Source of the DNA: Streptomyces sp. 130
GTDB taxonomy: Bacteria > Actinomycetota > Actinomycetes > Streptomycetales > Streptomycetaceae
Direction: 5' to 3'
DNA length: 64,000 nucleotides
Assembly (NCBI RefSeq): GCF_007096885.1
Contig: NZ_VJNO01000027.1
Span: 1 to 64,000, forward strand
Below, piece by piece: positions 54,597-62,681 of the stretch (its first letter is position 1; each line of letters opens with the position of its first letter). The notes under the pieces are model-generated. The model was given only the letters and a program-made list of their open reading frames with translations. It searched no databases and was not told where the DNA came from. A program made the position numbers and the translations under genes.

Positions 54597-56252
54597 ATGG
54601 CGTACGACGCTGATGTGATCGTGATCGGGGCGGGGCTCGCCGGGCTCGTGGCCACCGCCGAGCTGGTGGACGCGGGGCGTTCGGTCATCGTGCTCGACCA
54701 GGAGCCGGAGCAGTCGCTCGGCGGCCAGGCGCACTGGTCCTTCGGCGGCCTCTTCCTCGTGGACTCGCCCGAACAGCGCCGGATGCGCGTCAAGGACAGC
54801 CATGAGCTGGCCCTCCAGGACTGGCTGGGCACGGCCGGTTTCGACCGCGAGGAGGACCACTGGCCGCGCAAGTGGGCCGAGGCGTACGTCGACTTCGCGG
54901 CCGGTGAGAAGCGCTCCTGGCTGCACGCCCAGGGCATGCGGTTCTTCCCCGTCGTCGGCTGGGCCGAGCGCGGCGGCTACGACGCGAACGGCCACGGCAA
55001 CTCGGTGCCCCGCTTCCACATCACCTGGGGCACCGGCCCCGGCGTCGTCGCACCCTTCGAGCGCCGGGTCCGCGAGGGCGTCGCCAAGGGCCTGGTCACC
55101 TTCCGCTTCCGCCACCGGGTCACCGGCCTCGCCCGCACGGCCGGCGCCGTCGACACGGTGACCGGCGAGGTCCTGGTCCCGAGCGCCGCGCCGCGCGGGA
55201 CCGCCAGCGGCCGGGAGACCACGGGCTCCTTCGAGCTCCGGGCCCAGGCGGTGATCGTCACCTCCGGCGGCATCGGCGGCAACCACGACCTGGTTCGCGC
55301 CCAGTGGCCGCAGCGGCTCGGCACCCCGCCGGCCAAGCTGCTCTCCGGTGTGCCCGCGCACGTCGACGGGCTGATGCTCGGCGTCGCCGAGAAGGCGGGC
55401 GCCCACCACATCAACCGCGACCGGATGTGGCACTACACCGAGGGCATCGAGAACTGGAACCCCGTCTGGGACAAGCACGCCATCCGCATCCTGCCCGGCC
55501 CGTCCTCGCTCTGGCTGGACGCCACCGGCAAGCGGCTGCCCGTCCCGCTCTTCCCCGGCTTCGACACGCTGGGCACCCTCGAACACATCATGCGCACCGG
55601 CCACGACTACACCTGGTTCGTGCTGGACCAGAAGATCATCGGCAAGGAGTTCGCCCTCTCCGGCTCCGAACAGAACCCCGATCTGACCGGCAAGTCCGTC
55701 CGCGGCGTGATCGGCCGCGCCCGCGCCGACGTCCCGGGCCCCGTGAAGGCGTTCATGGACCACGGGGTGGACTTCGTCGTGGAGAAGGACCTCGGCTCCC
55801 TCGTACGCGGCATGAACGCGCTCACCGGGGACGGCCTCATAGACGAGGACGCCCTGCGCCGCGAGATCACCGCCCGCGACCGGGAGATCGCCAACCCCTT
55901 CACCAAGGACCTCCAGATCACCGCGATCCGGGGCGCCCGCAGCTACCTCGGCGACAAGCTGATCCGCACGGCGACGCCCCACCGCATCCTCGACCCGAAG
56001 GCCGGGCCGCTCATCGCCGTACGGCTGAACATCCTGACCCGCAAGTCGCTCGGCGGTCTGGAGACCGACCTGTCCTCGCGCGTCCTGACCGGCGACGGCA
56101 CCGTGCTGCCCGGGGTGTACGCGGCGGGGGAGGCGGCCGGCTTCGGCGGCGGCGGGGTGCACGGCTACCGCTCGCTGGAGGGCACCTTCCTGGGCGGCTG
56201 CATCTTCTCCGGCCGGGCGGCGGGCCGGGCGGCGGCGAAGGCCGTCGGCTGA
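54597..56252 (+). CDS. FAD-binding dehydrogenase (ketosteroid dehydrogenase/fumarate reductase-like)
   Basis: Flavoprotein of 551 residues with the N-terminal dinucleotide site DVIVIGAGLAGLVATAELVDAGRSVIVLDQE and GGQAHWSFGGLFLVDSPEQRRM. Later blocks are VTSGGIGGNHDLVRAQWP and the C-terminal FAD site GVYAAGEAAGFGGGGVHGYRSLEGTFLGGCIFSGRAAG. This matches the actinobacterial FAD-binding dehydrogenase group related to 3-ketosteroid delta-1-dehydrogenase and fumarate reductase flavoproteins. The substrate is unknown. ATG 54597 has AAGGATGGA upstream; ATG 54588 is in frame. The stop codon lies within a 14-bp tandem repeat array. Confidence 0.85.
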   Translation: MAYDADVIVIGAGLAGLVATAELVDAGRSVIVLDQEPEQSLGGQAHWSFGGLFLVDSPEQRRMRVKDSHELALQDWLGTAGFDREEDHWPRKWAEAYVDFAAGEKRSWLHAQGMRFFPVVGWAERGGYDANGHGNSVPRFHITWGTGPGVVAPFERRVREGVAKGLVTFRFRHRVTGLARTAGAVDTVTGEVLVPSAAPRGTASGRETTGSFELRAQAVIVTSGGIGGNHDLVRAQWPQRLGTPPAKLLSGVPAHVDGLMLGVAEKAGAHHINRDRMWHYTEGIENWNPVWDKHAIRILPGPSSLWLDATGKRLPVPLFPGFDTLGTLEHIMRTGHDYTWFVLDQKIIGKEFALSGSEQNPDLTGKSVRGVIGRARADVPGPVKAFMDHGVDFVVEKDLGSLVRGMNALTGDGLIDEDALRREITARDREIANPFTKDLQITAIRGARSYLGDKLIRTATPHRILDPKAGPLIAVRLNILTRKSLGGLETDLSSRVLTGDGTVLPGVYAAGEAAGFGGGGVHGYRSLEGTFLGGCIFSGRAAGRAAAKAVG

Positions 56253-56313
56253 GGGCGGCCGGCTGAGGGCGGCCGGCTGAGGACGGTCGGATGAGGGCGG
56301 TCGGCTGAGGGGT
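56244..56313. repeat. 14-bp tandem repeat, five copies, across the FAD-dehydrogenase stop codon
   Basis: Units GYCGGMTGAGGRCG run from 56244 to 56313 with 0-3 differences between copies. The first unit contains the final Val-Gly codons and the TGA. All later units also contain TGA, so slippage would not extend the protein in the original frame unless a unit were altered. Confidence 0.85.
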
Positions 56314-56395
56314 TCTCGGCACCGGACGCGTCCGTCCGGTGGGGTTCCGGGGGCGGAAGCGTGGACGGACGCCCCGATCCGGGCATGGGAAGAAG

Positions 56396-57634
56396 ATGCC
56401 AGGAGTAGCCGAACCCGTCATCAACCTCGTCCGGCGCACCACGGAGCCCGTGGCGGCGCAGACCCTGCGCTCCACGGGCGCCGCGGTCATCGCCTATGCC
56501 GTGGCGACCGCGACCCTGACCGAGCCCGCCCCCCTGACCGCACCGCTGACCGCGCTGCTCGTCGTCCAGGTGACCCTCTACGCCACCGTCAACATGTCGG
56601 TCAAGCGTGTGGTGGCCGTCATCGTCGGCGTCCTCATCGCGAGCGGCTTCAGTTCCCTGGTCGGCATTTCCTGGTGGAGCCTGGGGCTGACCATCTTCAC
56701 GGCGCTGATCATCGGCCGACTGGTGCGGGTGAACGAGTTCGTCCCCGAGGTGGCGATCAGCGCCATGCTGGTCCTCGGCGTCACCTCGCAGTCCGCGCGC
56801 TCCAGCATGGCCTGGGAGCGCGTGTACGAGACGCTGATCGGCGCCGGTGTGGGCCTGCTGTTCAACCTGCTGTTCGCCCCGCCCGTCTGGGTGCAGACCG
56901 CGGGCGCCTCCATCGACGGGCTGGCCCGCGAGATGGGGCGGATGTTCCGCGACCTCGGCAGCGACCTCGCCCGCCCGGTCACCGTCGCGGAGGCGGCCGA
57001 CCGGCTGCACCGGGCCCGCCGTCTCGACCACGACATCGTGGAGGTGGACGCCTCCCTGCGGCAGGCCGAGGAAAGCCTCATGTACAACCCGAGGGTGCGG
57101 CAGGGGCTGCTGCACCGCGTGGTGCTGCGGACGGGCCTGGACACGCTGGAGATCTGCGCCGTCGTCGTCCGGGTGCTGTCCAGGACGCTGACCGACCTCG
57201 CCAAGGACCGGGGCGACGCACCCCAGTTCCCGGCCGAGGTCGCCGCCCACATGACGGAGCTGTTCGAGCAGATGGCGGGGGCCATCGAGAGCTTCTCGCT
57301 GCTCATCACGACCCCGGTCGCCGCCAGCGCCGAGGAGGCCGAGGACCGGCTCACCGACGCGCTCGACACCAGCCGCCGGACCCGTGACCTGGTGGCGGAC
57401 ATGCTGCTGGCCGCCGTCCAGGAGCACCCCCGGAAGTGGCAGCTGCACGGGGCGCTGCTCGCCGAGGTGGACCGCATCCTGGACGAGCTCGACATCGAGA
57501 AGCGCGCCGAGCGCCTGGGCCAGGAGCTCGACCGCCGTTCGGCCGTGCTGCACGAACGCTACCCCCGGCTGCTCGCGTTCCGCCGCCGCCTGGGCCTGGT
57601 GAAGGGCGGGGGGCGGGAGAAGGACACCCCTTAG
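56396..57634 (+). CDS. FUSC-family aromatic acid exporter-like membrane protein
   Basis: Membrane protein of 412 residues resembling FUSC/ArAE (aromatic acid exporter) proteins. The N-terminal half has about six helices (AVIAYAVATATL, LTALLVVQVTLYATVNMSVKRVVAVIVGVLIASGFSSLV, LTIFTALIIGRLV, AGVGLLFNLLFAPPVWVQ). From residue 165 the rest is a cytosolic helical domain with likely coiled coils (AEAADRLHRARRLDHDIVEVDASLRQAEESL). Substrate unknown. ATG 56396 has GGGAAGAAG upstream. A MITE-like element begins directly after its stop codon. Confidence 0.85.
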   Translation: MPGVAEPVINLVRRTTEPVAAQTLRSTGAAVIAYAVATATLTEPAPLTAPLTALLVVQVTLYATVNMSVKRVVAVIVGVLIASGFSSLVGISWWSLGLTIFTALIIGRLVRVNEFVPEVAISAMLVLGVTSQSARSSMAWERVYETLIGAGVGLLFNLLFAPPVWVQTAGASIDGLAREMGRMFRDLGSDLARPVTVAEAADRLHRARRLDHDIVEVDASLRQAEESLMYNPRVRQGLLHRVVLRTGLDTLEICAVVVRVLSRTLTDLAKDRGDAPQFPAEVAAHMTELFEQMAGAIESFSLLITTPVAASAEEAEDRLTDALDTSRRTRDLVADMLLAAVQEHPRKWQLHGALLAEVDRILDELDIEKRAERLGQELDRRSAVLHERYPRLLAFRRRLGLVKGGGREKDTP

Positions 57635-57833
57635 CCAGGGCCTGTCCGGCGGCCCCGCGACGCCTGGCACGCACCCTCGCCGCACGCCCGGATCACCCGA
57701 GCCCGTCCAGTACGAGGGTGATCCGGGCGCACGCCGGGAAGTTGGTGTCTCCCCTGTCCGAGCGGAGCCGGGAACCCGGGGACACACCGGACGCCGCGGG
57801 CTGATCCACGAAGATCCGCAGGACAGGCCCTGG
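57635..57833. mobile_element. MITE-like element with 13-bp terminal inverted repeats
   Basis: CCAGGGCCTGTCC (57635-57647) and GGACAGGCCCTGG (57821-57833) are perfect inverted repeats 199 bp apart. No transposase is encoded. Inside is a 14-bp perfect hairpin (arms 57685-57698 and 57716-57729, 17-base loop). The left end also contains CCCGCGACGCCTGGCACG (57654-57671), found again at 32749-32766. A target duplication is not obvious. The internal hairpin could end transcription of the FUSC gene. Confidence 0.7.
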
Positions 57834-57853
57834 GCGTATCACCCGGTGAGGAG

Positions 57854-58315
57854 CTAGGCGTGTCGCCCTGTGAGGCCTGCCGCGTCGTCCGGACCGATGC
57901 GCTCGACCACCCGGAACCGCTCGGCGACGATCATCGTCTCGTCGTCCACGGTGAACTCCGGGTCGCCGAGCGCCTCGCGCATCTCCTCGCTGTGCCAGAA
58001 CCGCTCGTGGCCCGCCCGCCACTCGGCGACCGACGCATAGCCCTCGCCCTCGTCCAGCGCGTGCTGGAGGTCCACGTCCGCCAGCCGCAGCACCCGTACC
58101 CCGGTCACCTCCAGTACGGCGATCTCCCGGCCGTCCGAGTCGATGAGGGCGGACCGCTCACCGACCGGAGGCAGCTCCTCCTGCTCGATCTCGTACTCCA
58201 CGAGCAGTCCGGAGGTCGACACCTTCCGCCCGTCCAGGACCGCGGCGACCAGCTGGTCGCGCAGCGGCCCCGGGAAGGCGAGCAGAAAGGGCTTGAGCGC
58301 TTCACGGTTCGGCAT
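57854..58315 (-). CDS. ASCH-domain protein
   Basis: Protein of 153 residues with an ASCH (PUA-like) fold: FPGPLRDQLVAAVLDGRKVSTSGLLVEYEIEQEELPPVGERSALIDSDGREIAVLEVTGVRVLRLADVDLQHALDEGEGYASVAEWRAGHERFW. ASCH proteins bind RNA or modified nucleosides; some hydrolyse N4-acylcytidines. The exact job here is unknown. ATG 58315 has no strong RBS. It lies between the MITE-like element and a decayed cytochrome gene, and runs against both flanking plus-strand features. Confidence 0.82.
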   Translation of the reverse strand: MPNREALKPFLLAFPGPLRDQLVAAVLDGRKVSTSGLLVEYEIEQEELPPVGERSALIDSDGREIAVLEVTGVRVLRLADVDLQHALDEGEGYASVAEWRAGHERFWHSEEMREALGDPEFTVDDETMIVAERFRVVERIGPDDAAGLTGRHA

Positions 58316-58403
58316 GCCGCCAGTCTGGCACCCGGGGCCGCCCTGCCGGCCACGGCCGGGCCCGCGCCTGCCCGGCGAGACGCCCCCGGCGCACGGGCAC
58401 ATC

Positions 58404-58742
58404 GGACGAGCCGGCGCGCGGCCGGCCGGGAAGCTCAACGCCGGGCAGAAGCTGTACGCGGCCTGGATCGCCGGGGCGGTGCTGGTCATGGCGGGCACCG
58501 GGCTGCTGATGTGGTCCACCGGATTCGCCCCGCTGGTCCGGCGCACCGCCGCGGCCTTCGTCCACGACCGGCTGGCCCTGGCGGCCGGCCTGGTGCCGGC
58601 CGGCCACATCGCCCTGGCACACGCCGACCCGGAGGCACGCCGCGGCATGCGCTCCGGGTCGGTGGGCCGGGAGTGGGCCCGCCGCGAGCACCCGCTGTGG
58701 GTGCCCGGTGAGCGGGCGGGGGACCGGCTAGAGGATCAGTGA
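58404..58742 (+). pseudogene. 5'-truncated cytochrome b / formate dehydrogenase gamma-like remnant
   Basis: This frame reads GKLNAGQKLYAAWIAGAVLVMAGTGLLMWSTGFAPLVRRTAAAFVHDRLALAAGLVPAGHIALAHADPEARRGMRSGSVGREWARREHPLW. That is the C-terminal half of a cytochrome b561-type membrane subunit, with heme-ligand candidates in FVHD and AGHIALA. The first two helices and any start codon are missing; upstream in this frame is antisense to the ASCH gene. The end overlaps the gntP stop by 15 bp. I read it as a gene remnant. Confidence 0.7.
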
Positions 58743-60125
58743 CAGCAGCAGGATGAAGACCAGCGAGGCCACGGAGATGATGGTCTCCATCACCGACCAG
58801 GTCTTCACCGTCTGGCCCACGTCCATGCCGAAGTACTCCTTCACCAGCCAGAAGCCGGCGTCGTTGACATGGCTGAAGAAGAGCGAGCCCGCGCCGACGG
58901 CGAGGACCAGCAGGGCCGCGTGCGAGGTCGACATGTCGGCCGCGAGCGGGGCGACCAGGCCGGCCGCCGAGATCGTGGCCACGGTCGCCGAACCGGTCGC
59001 GAGCCGGATCGCGACGGCGATCAGCCAGCCGAGCAGCAGGGCGGGGATCGACCAGTCCTCGGAGAAGTCCAGGATCATCTGGCCCACGCCCGCGTCGATC
59101 AGCGTCTGCTTGAAGCCGCCGCCCGCGCCCACGATGAGCAGCACACCGGCGATCGGGGCGAGGGACTTCTCCACCGTGGTGGAGAGCCGCGCCCTGGTGA
59201 AGCCGGCCGCCCGGCCCAGCGTGAACATGCCGACGATGACGGCGGCGAGGAGCGCGATCAGCGGCGACCCGATCACATCGGTGACCTTCTGGAGCCCCTG
59301 CTCCGGGTCGTCCACCACGATGTCCACGAGCGCCTTGATCAGCATGAGCACGACGGGCAGCAGGATCGTGGCCAGGGTGGCACCGAAACCGGGGCGGCGC
59401 TCCAGGTCCTCGGAGGGGCGCTGCGGGATCATCTTCTCCGGCGCCTTGATGTCCACCCAGCGGGCGGCGTAACGCGAGAAGACCGGGCCGGCCAGGATCA
59501 CCGTCGGGATGGCGACGACCACGCCGAGGGCCAGCGTGACGCCCAGATTGGCGTCGAGCGCGTCGATCGCGACGAGCGGGCCGGGGTGCGGCGGGATGAG
59601 GCCGTGCATCACGGACAGGCCGGCCAGGGCCGGGATGCCGATCCGCATCAGGGAGTAGTTGCCGCGCTTGGCGACCAGCAGCACGACCGGGATCAGCAGG
59701 ACGATCCCGACCTCGAAGAAGAGCGGCAGGCCGATGATCGAGGCGATGAGGACCATCGCCCACGGCATGGCCCGCTTGCTCGTCCGCGCCAGGATCGTGT
59801 CCACGATCTGGTCGGCGCCGCCGGAGTCAGCGAGCAGCTTGCCCAGGATCGCCCCGAGCGCGATCAGGACGCCGACACCCGCGACGGTCGAGCCGAGGCC
59901 CGCGGTGAAACTCGCGATCGTCTTCGCCGGCGCGGCGCCGGCGAACGAGCCGAGCGCCAGCGAGCCGATGGTGAGCGCGAGGAACGCGTGCATCTTGAAC
60001 TTGGTGATGAGCAGGACGATGACGGCGATGCCCGCGAGGACGGCGATGCCCAACTGCGCGTTGCCGGCCGAGGTGATCGGTTCGGCGGCGTCCGCTGCCA
60101 GCATCTCGACGCTGAGACTGGTCAC
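58728..60125 (-). CDS. gntP: Gluconate permease (GntP family)
   Basis: Gluconate:proton symporter of 465 residues with about 12-14 hydrophobic helices. Typical features are FKMHAFLALTIGSLALG, GVGVLIALGAILGKLLADSGGADQIVDTIL, GLPLFFEVGIVLLIPVVLLVAKRG, GLSVMHGLIPPHPGPLVAI, AGVLLIVGAGGGFKQTLIDAGVG and SHVNDAGFWLVKEYFGMDVGQTVKTWSVMETI. GTG 60125 is the likely start. It follows gntK by 11 bp, so uptake and phosphorylation are coexpressed. Confidence 0.94.
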   Translation of the reverse strand: MTSLSVEMLAADAAEPITSAGNAQLGIAVLAGIAVIVLLITKFKMHAFLALTIGSLALGSFAGAAPAKTIASFTAGLGSTVAGVGVLIALGAILGKLLADSGGADQIVDTILARTSKRAMPWAMVLIASIIGLPLFFEVGIVLLIPVVLLVAKRGNYSLMRIGIPALAGLSVMHGLIPPHPGPLVAIDALDANLGVTLALGVVVAIPTVILAGPVFSRYAARWVDIKAPEKMIPQRPSEDLERRPGFGATLATILLPVVLMLIKALVDIVVDDPEQGLQKVTDVIGSPLIALLAAVIVGMFTLGRAAGFTRARLSTTVEKSLAPIAGVLLIVGAGGGFKQTLIDAGVGQMILDFSEDWSIPALLLGWLIAVAIRLATGSATVATISAAGLVAPLAADMSTSHAALLVLAVGAGSLFFSHVNDAGFWLVKEYFGMDVGQTVKTWSVMETIISVASLVFILLLSLIL

Positions 60126-60136
60126 GGTGGTGATCC

Positions 60137-60646
60137 TTAGCTGTCGAGCCGGCGCAACGCGGCGACGGCTCGCTGGGTGATTTCTTCGGGGGTGCCGGAG
60201 ACGTCCACGGCGACGCCGGCCTCGTCGTCCTCCAGCGGCTGGAGGGTGGCGAACTGGGAGTCGAGGAGCGCGGTCGGCATGAAGTGGCCCTTGCGGCCCG
60301 CCATCCGCTCCCCGATCAGGAACCGGTCACCGGTCAGGTGGAGGAAGACGGCGCCCGGGGCCTCGGCGCGCAGGCGGTCCCGGTAGGAGCGCTTGAGCGC
60401 GGAGCTGCTGACGACCCCGCCGAGCCCCGCCCGGCCGTGCGCCCAGCGCCCGATCGCGTCGAGCCAGGGCCACCGGTCCGCGTCGTCCAGCGGGGTGCCG
60501 GCCGACATCTTGGCGATGTTGGCGGGGGGATGGAAGTCGTCGCCCTCGGCGTACGGGACGCCCAGTGCGTCGGCGAGCAGGGGACCGATCGTGGTCTTGC
60601 CGGTCCCTGCCACGCCCATCACCACGACGACGTGGGGGGTGCTCAT
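60137..60646 (-). CDS. gntK: Gluconokinase
   Basis: Kinase of 169 residues that makes 6-phosphogluconate for the pentose phosphate route. It has the P-loop GVAGTGKTT, the gluconate-binding region YAEGDDFHPPANIAKMSAGTPLDDADRWPWLDAI, VVSSSALKRSYRDRLR, and the lid FLIGERMAGRKGHFMPTALLDSQFATLQPLEDDE. ATG 60646 gives MSTPHVVVVMGVAG. It is the first gene of the gntKP operon and diverges from gntR. Confidence 0.95.
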   Translation of the reverse strand: MSTPHVVVVMGVAGTGKTTIGPLLADALGVPYAEGDDFHPPANIAKMSAGTPLDDADRWPWLDAIGRWAHGRAGLGGVVSSSALKRSYRDRLRAEAPGAVFLHLTGDRFLIGERMAGRKGHFMPTALLDSQFATLQPLEDDEAGVAVDVSGTPEEITQRAVAALRRLDS

Positions 60647-60708
60647 AGCGGTGCCTCGCTGTCTCTTCGATGTCTCCCTCGACATCGGTCCGTCGCGCCA
60701 CTGAAACC

Positions 60709-60756
60709 TATACGTACGACTTATTCAAGAGGATGTGACATAAACGTCGTACTTAA
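60709..60756. promoter_or_regulatory. gntK/gntR divergent promoter with inverted operator arms
   Basis: GTACGACTTAT (60714-60724) and ATAAACGTCGTAC (60740-60752) form an imperfect inverted pair with 7-bp perfect tips GTACGAC/GTCGTAC, in an AT-rich gap. The expected binder is the adjacent GntR, with gluconate or 6-phosphogluconate as inducer, as known for gnt operons. Confidence 0.65.
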
Positions 60757-60788
60757 TGGCCTCGGGGGTGGCCCCGTACCCTTGGTCC

Positions 60789-61490
60789 ATGACCACACCT
60801 GCCCAGGGGCTCCACACGCATGTCCTGGACACCCTGGGCCTGGAGATCGCCGCCGGGGAGCACCCGCCCGGGCAGGTCTTGCGCACCGACGAGCTGGCCC
60901 AGCGCTTCGACGTCTCGCGCACGGTGGTCCGCGAGGTGATCCGGGTCCTGGAGTCCATGCACCTGGTCGAGTCCCGCCGCCGCGTCGGCGTGACCGTACG
61001 GCCGGCCGAGGCGTGGAACGTGTACGACCCCCAGGTCATCCGGTGGCGGCTGGCCGGCGCCGACCGCCCCCGCCAGCTGCGCTCCCTCACCGTGCTGCGC
61101 TCCGCGATCGAGCCGGTCGCCGCCTCGCTCGCCGCCCGCCACGCCACCCCGGAGCAGTGCGCCGAGCTGACCGAGCGGGCCCTCGGCATGGTCGCCACCT
61201 CGCGCGGCCAGCAGCTGGAGGGCTACCTCGCCCACGACATCGCCTTCCACCGCATCGTCCTCAACGCCTCCGGCAACGAGATGTTCGCGCGCCTGGGCGA
61301 CGTGGTCGCCGAGGTCCTCGCGGGCCGCACCCACCACCAGGTGATGTTCGAGGACCCCGACCCGGCGGCCGTCACCCTCCACGTCCGGCTCGCCGAGGCC
61401 GTGCGCGCCGGGGACGCGGCCGCGGCCGAGCGGCTGACACGGGAGATCGCCGTCGGCGCCCTGCACGAGCTGGACGTTCTCGCGCCCTGA
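60789..61490 (+). CDS. gntR: GntR-family (FadR subfamily) regulator of gluconate genes
   Basis: Regulator of 233 residues. The winged helix reads LHTHVLDTLGLEIAAGEHPPGQVLRTDELAQRFDVSRTVVREVIRVLESMHLVESRRRVGVTVRP. The FCD effector domain (LRSAIEPVAASLAARHATPEQCAELTERALGMV...DIAFHRIVLNASGNEMFARLGDVVAEVL...HVRLAEAVRAGDAAAAERLT) carries the metal-binding Asp and His residues. It is divergent from gntK and probably represses gntKP and itself. ATG 60789; TACCCT seven bases upstream suggests a leaderless mRNA. Confidence 0.9.
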   Translation: MTTPAQGLHTHVLDTLGLEIAAGEHPPGQVLRTDELAQRFDVSRTVVREVIRVLESMHLVESRRRVGVTVRPAEAWNVYDPQVIRWRLAGADRPRQLRSLTVLRSAIEPVAASLAARHATPEQCAELTERALGMVATSRGQQLEGYLAHDIAFHRIVLNASGNEMFARLGDVVAEVLAGRTHHQVMFEDPDPAAVTLHVRLAEAVRAGDAAAAERLTREIAVGALHELDVLAP

Positions 61491-61595
61491 GGCCGCCCGC
61501 CGCCCGGCACCGCGTACCGTTGCCCGTGATCGATCCCGGCCACGAACCGGGAGCACCGGTCTCAGTGAAGAGTCGGGAAAAGGGAGTTCACGGGA

Positions 61596-62681
61596 ATGCC
61601 GCAGCACGTACAAGGGGTCATCGCGCCGGGGAAGAACGAACCGGTCCGCGTCGAGACGATCGTCATCCCGGACCCGGGCCCCGGTGAGGCCGTGGTCAAG
61701 ATCCAGGCGTGCGGCGTCTGCCACACCGACCTGCACTACAAGCAGGGCGGCATCAACGACGAGTTCCCCTTCCTCCTCGGCCACGAGGCCGCGGGTGTCG
61801 TGGAGTCCGTCGGCGAGGGCGTCACCGACGTCGCCCCGGGCGACTTCGTGATCCTCAACTGGCGCGCGGTGTGCGGTCAGTGCCGCGCCTGTCTGCGCGG
61901 GCGCCCCTGGTACTGCTTCGACACGCACAACGCGAAGCAGAAGATGACCCTTCTCGACGGCACCGAGCTGTCCCCGGCCCTGGGCATCGGCGCCTTCGCC
62001 GAGAAGACCCTCGTCGCCTCCGGCCAGTGCACCAAGGTCGACCCCGAGGTCGCCCCCGAGGTCGCCGGGCTCCTCGGCTGCGGCGTCATGGCGGGCATCG
62101 GCGCCGCGATCAACACCGGCCAGGTCGGCCGCGGCGACTCGGTCGCCGTCATCGGCTGCGGCGGCGTCGGCGACGCGGCCATCGCGGGCGCCCGGCTGGC
62201 CGGCGCGGCCCGGATCATCGCCGTGGACATCGACGACCGCAAGCTGGAGACCGCGAAGTCGATGGGGGCGACCCACACCGTCAACTCCCGCTCCGCCGAC
62301 CCCGTCGAGGCCATCCGCGAGCTGACCGGCGGCAACGGCGCCGACGTCGTCATCGAGGCCGTCGGCCGCCCGGAGACGTACAAGCAGGCGTTCTACGCCC
62401 GCGACCTGGCCGGCACCGTCGTCCTCGTCGGCGTCCCCACTCCCGAAATGCAGCTCGAACTCCCGCTGCTCGACGTCTTCGGCCGCGGCGGCTCGCTCAA
62501 GTCCTCCTGGTACGGCGACTGCCTGCCGTCCCGCGACTTCCCGATGCTGGTCGACCTCCACCAGCAGGGCCGCCTCGACCTCGCCGCGTTCGTCACCGAG
62601 ACCATCGGCCTCGGCGACATCGAGCAGGCGTTCGGCCGCATGCACGACGGCGACGTGCTGCGCTCCGTGGTGGTGTTCTGA
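61596..62681 (+). CDS. mscR: S-(hydroxymethyl)mycothiol dehydrogenase
   Basis: Zinc-dependent MDR enzyme of 361 residues that oxidises the mycothiol adduct of formaldehyde, and can reduce S-nitrosomycothiol. The full sequence matches the family: MPQHVQGVIAPGKNEPVRVETIVIPDPGPGE, AGVCHTD-like CGVCHTDLHYKQGGINDEFPFLLGHEAAG, CGQCRACLRGRPWYCFDTHNAKQKMTL, GCGVMAGIGAAINTG and GSLKSSWYGDCLPSRDFP. It overlaps the next gene by one base (TGATG), making an operon for formaldehyde removal. Confidence 0.95.
   Translation: MPQHVQGVIAPGKNEPVRVETIVIPDPGPGEAVVKIQACGVCHTDLHYKQGGINDEFPFLLGHEAAGVVESVGEGVTDVAPGDFVILNWRAVCGQCRACLRGRPWYCFDTHNAKQKMTLLDGTELSPALGIGAFAEKTLVASGQCTKVDPEVAPEVAGLLGCGVMAGIGAAINTGQVGRGDSVAVIGCGGVGDAAIAGARLAGAARIIAVDIDDRKLETAKSMGATHTVNSRSADPVEAIRELTGGNGADVVIEAVGRPETYKQAFYARDLAGTVVLVGVPTPEMQLELPLLDVFGRGGSLKSSWYGDCLPSRDFPMLVDLHQQGRLDLAAFVTETIGLGDIEQAFGRMHDGDVLRSVVVF

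Noticed and set aside
54318..56162. A 614-codon antisense frame opposite the FAD dehydrogenase
   Set aside because: It is a compositional shadow. The sense strand has both FAD motifs and a good ribosome site.
54588..56252. A steroid-degradation gene (kstD)
   Set aside because: The flavoprotein family fits, but no steroid ring-cleavage genes or KstR-type sites are nearby, so the specific name is not justified.
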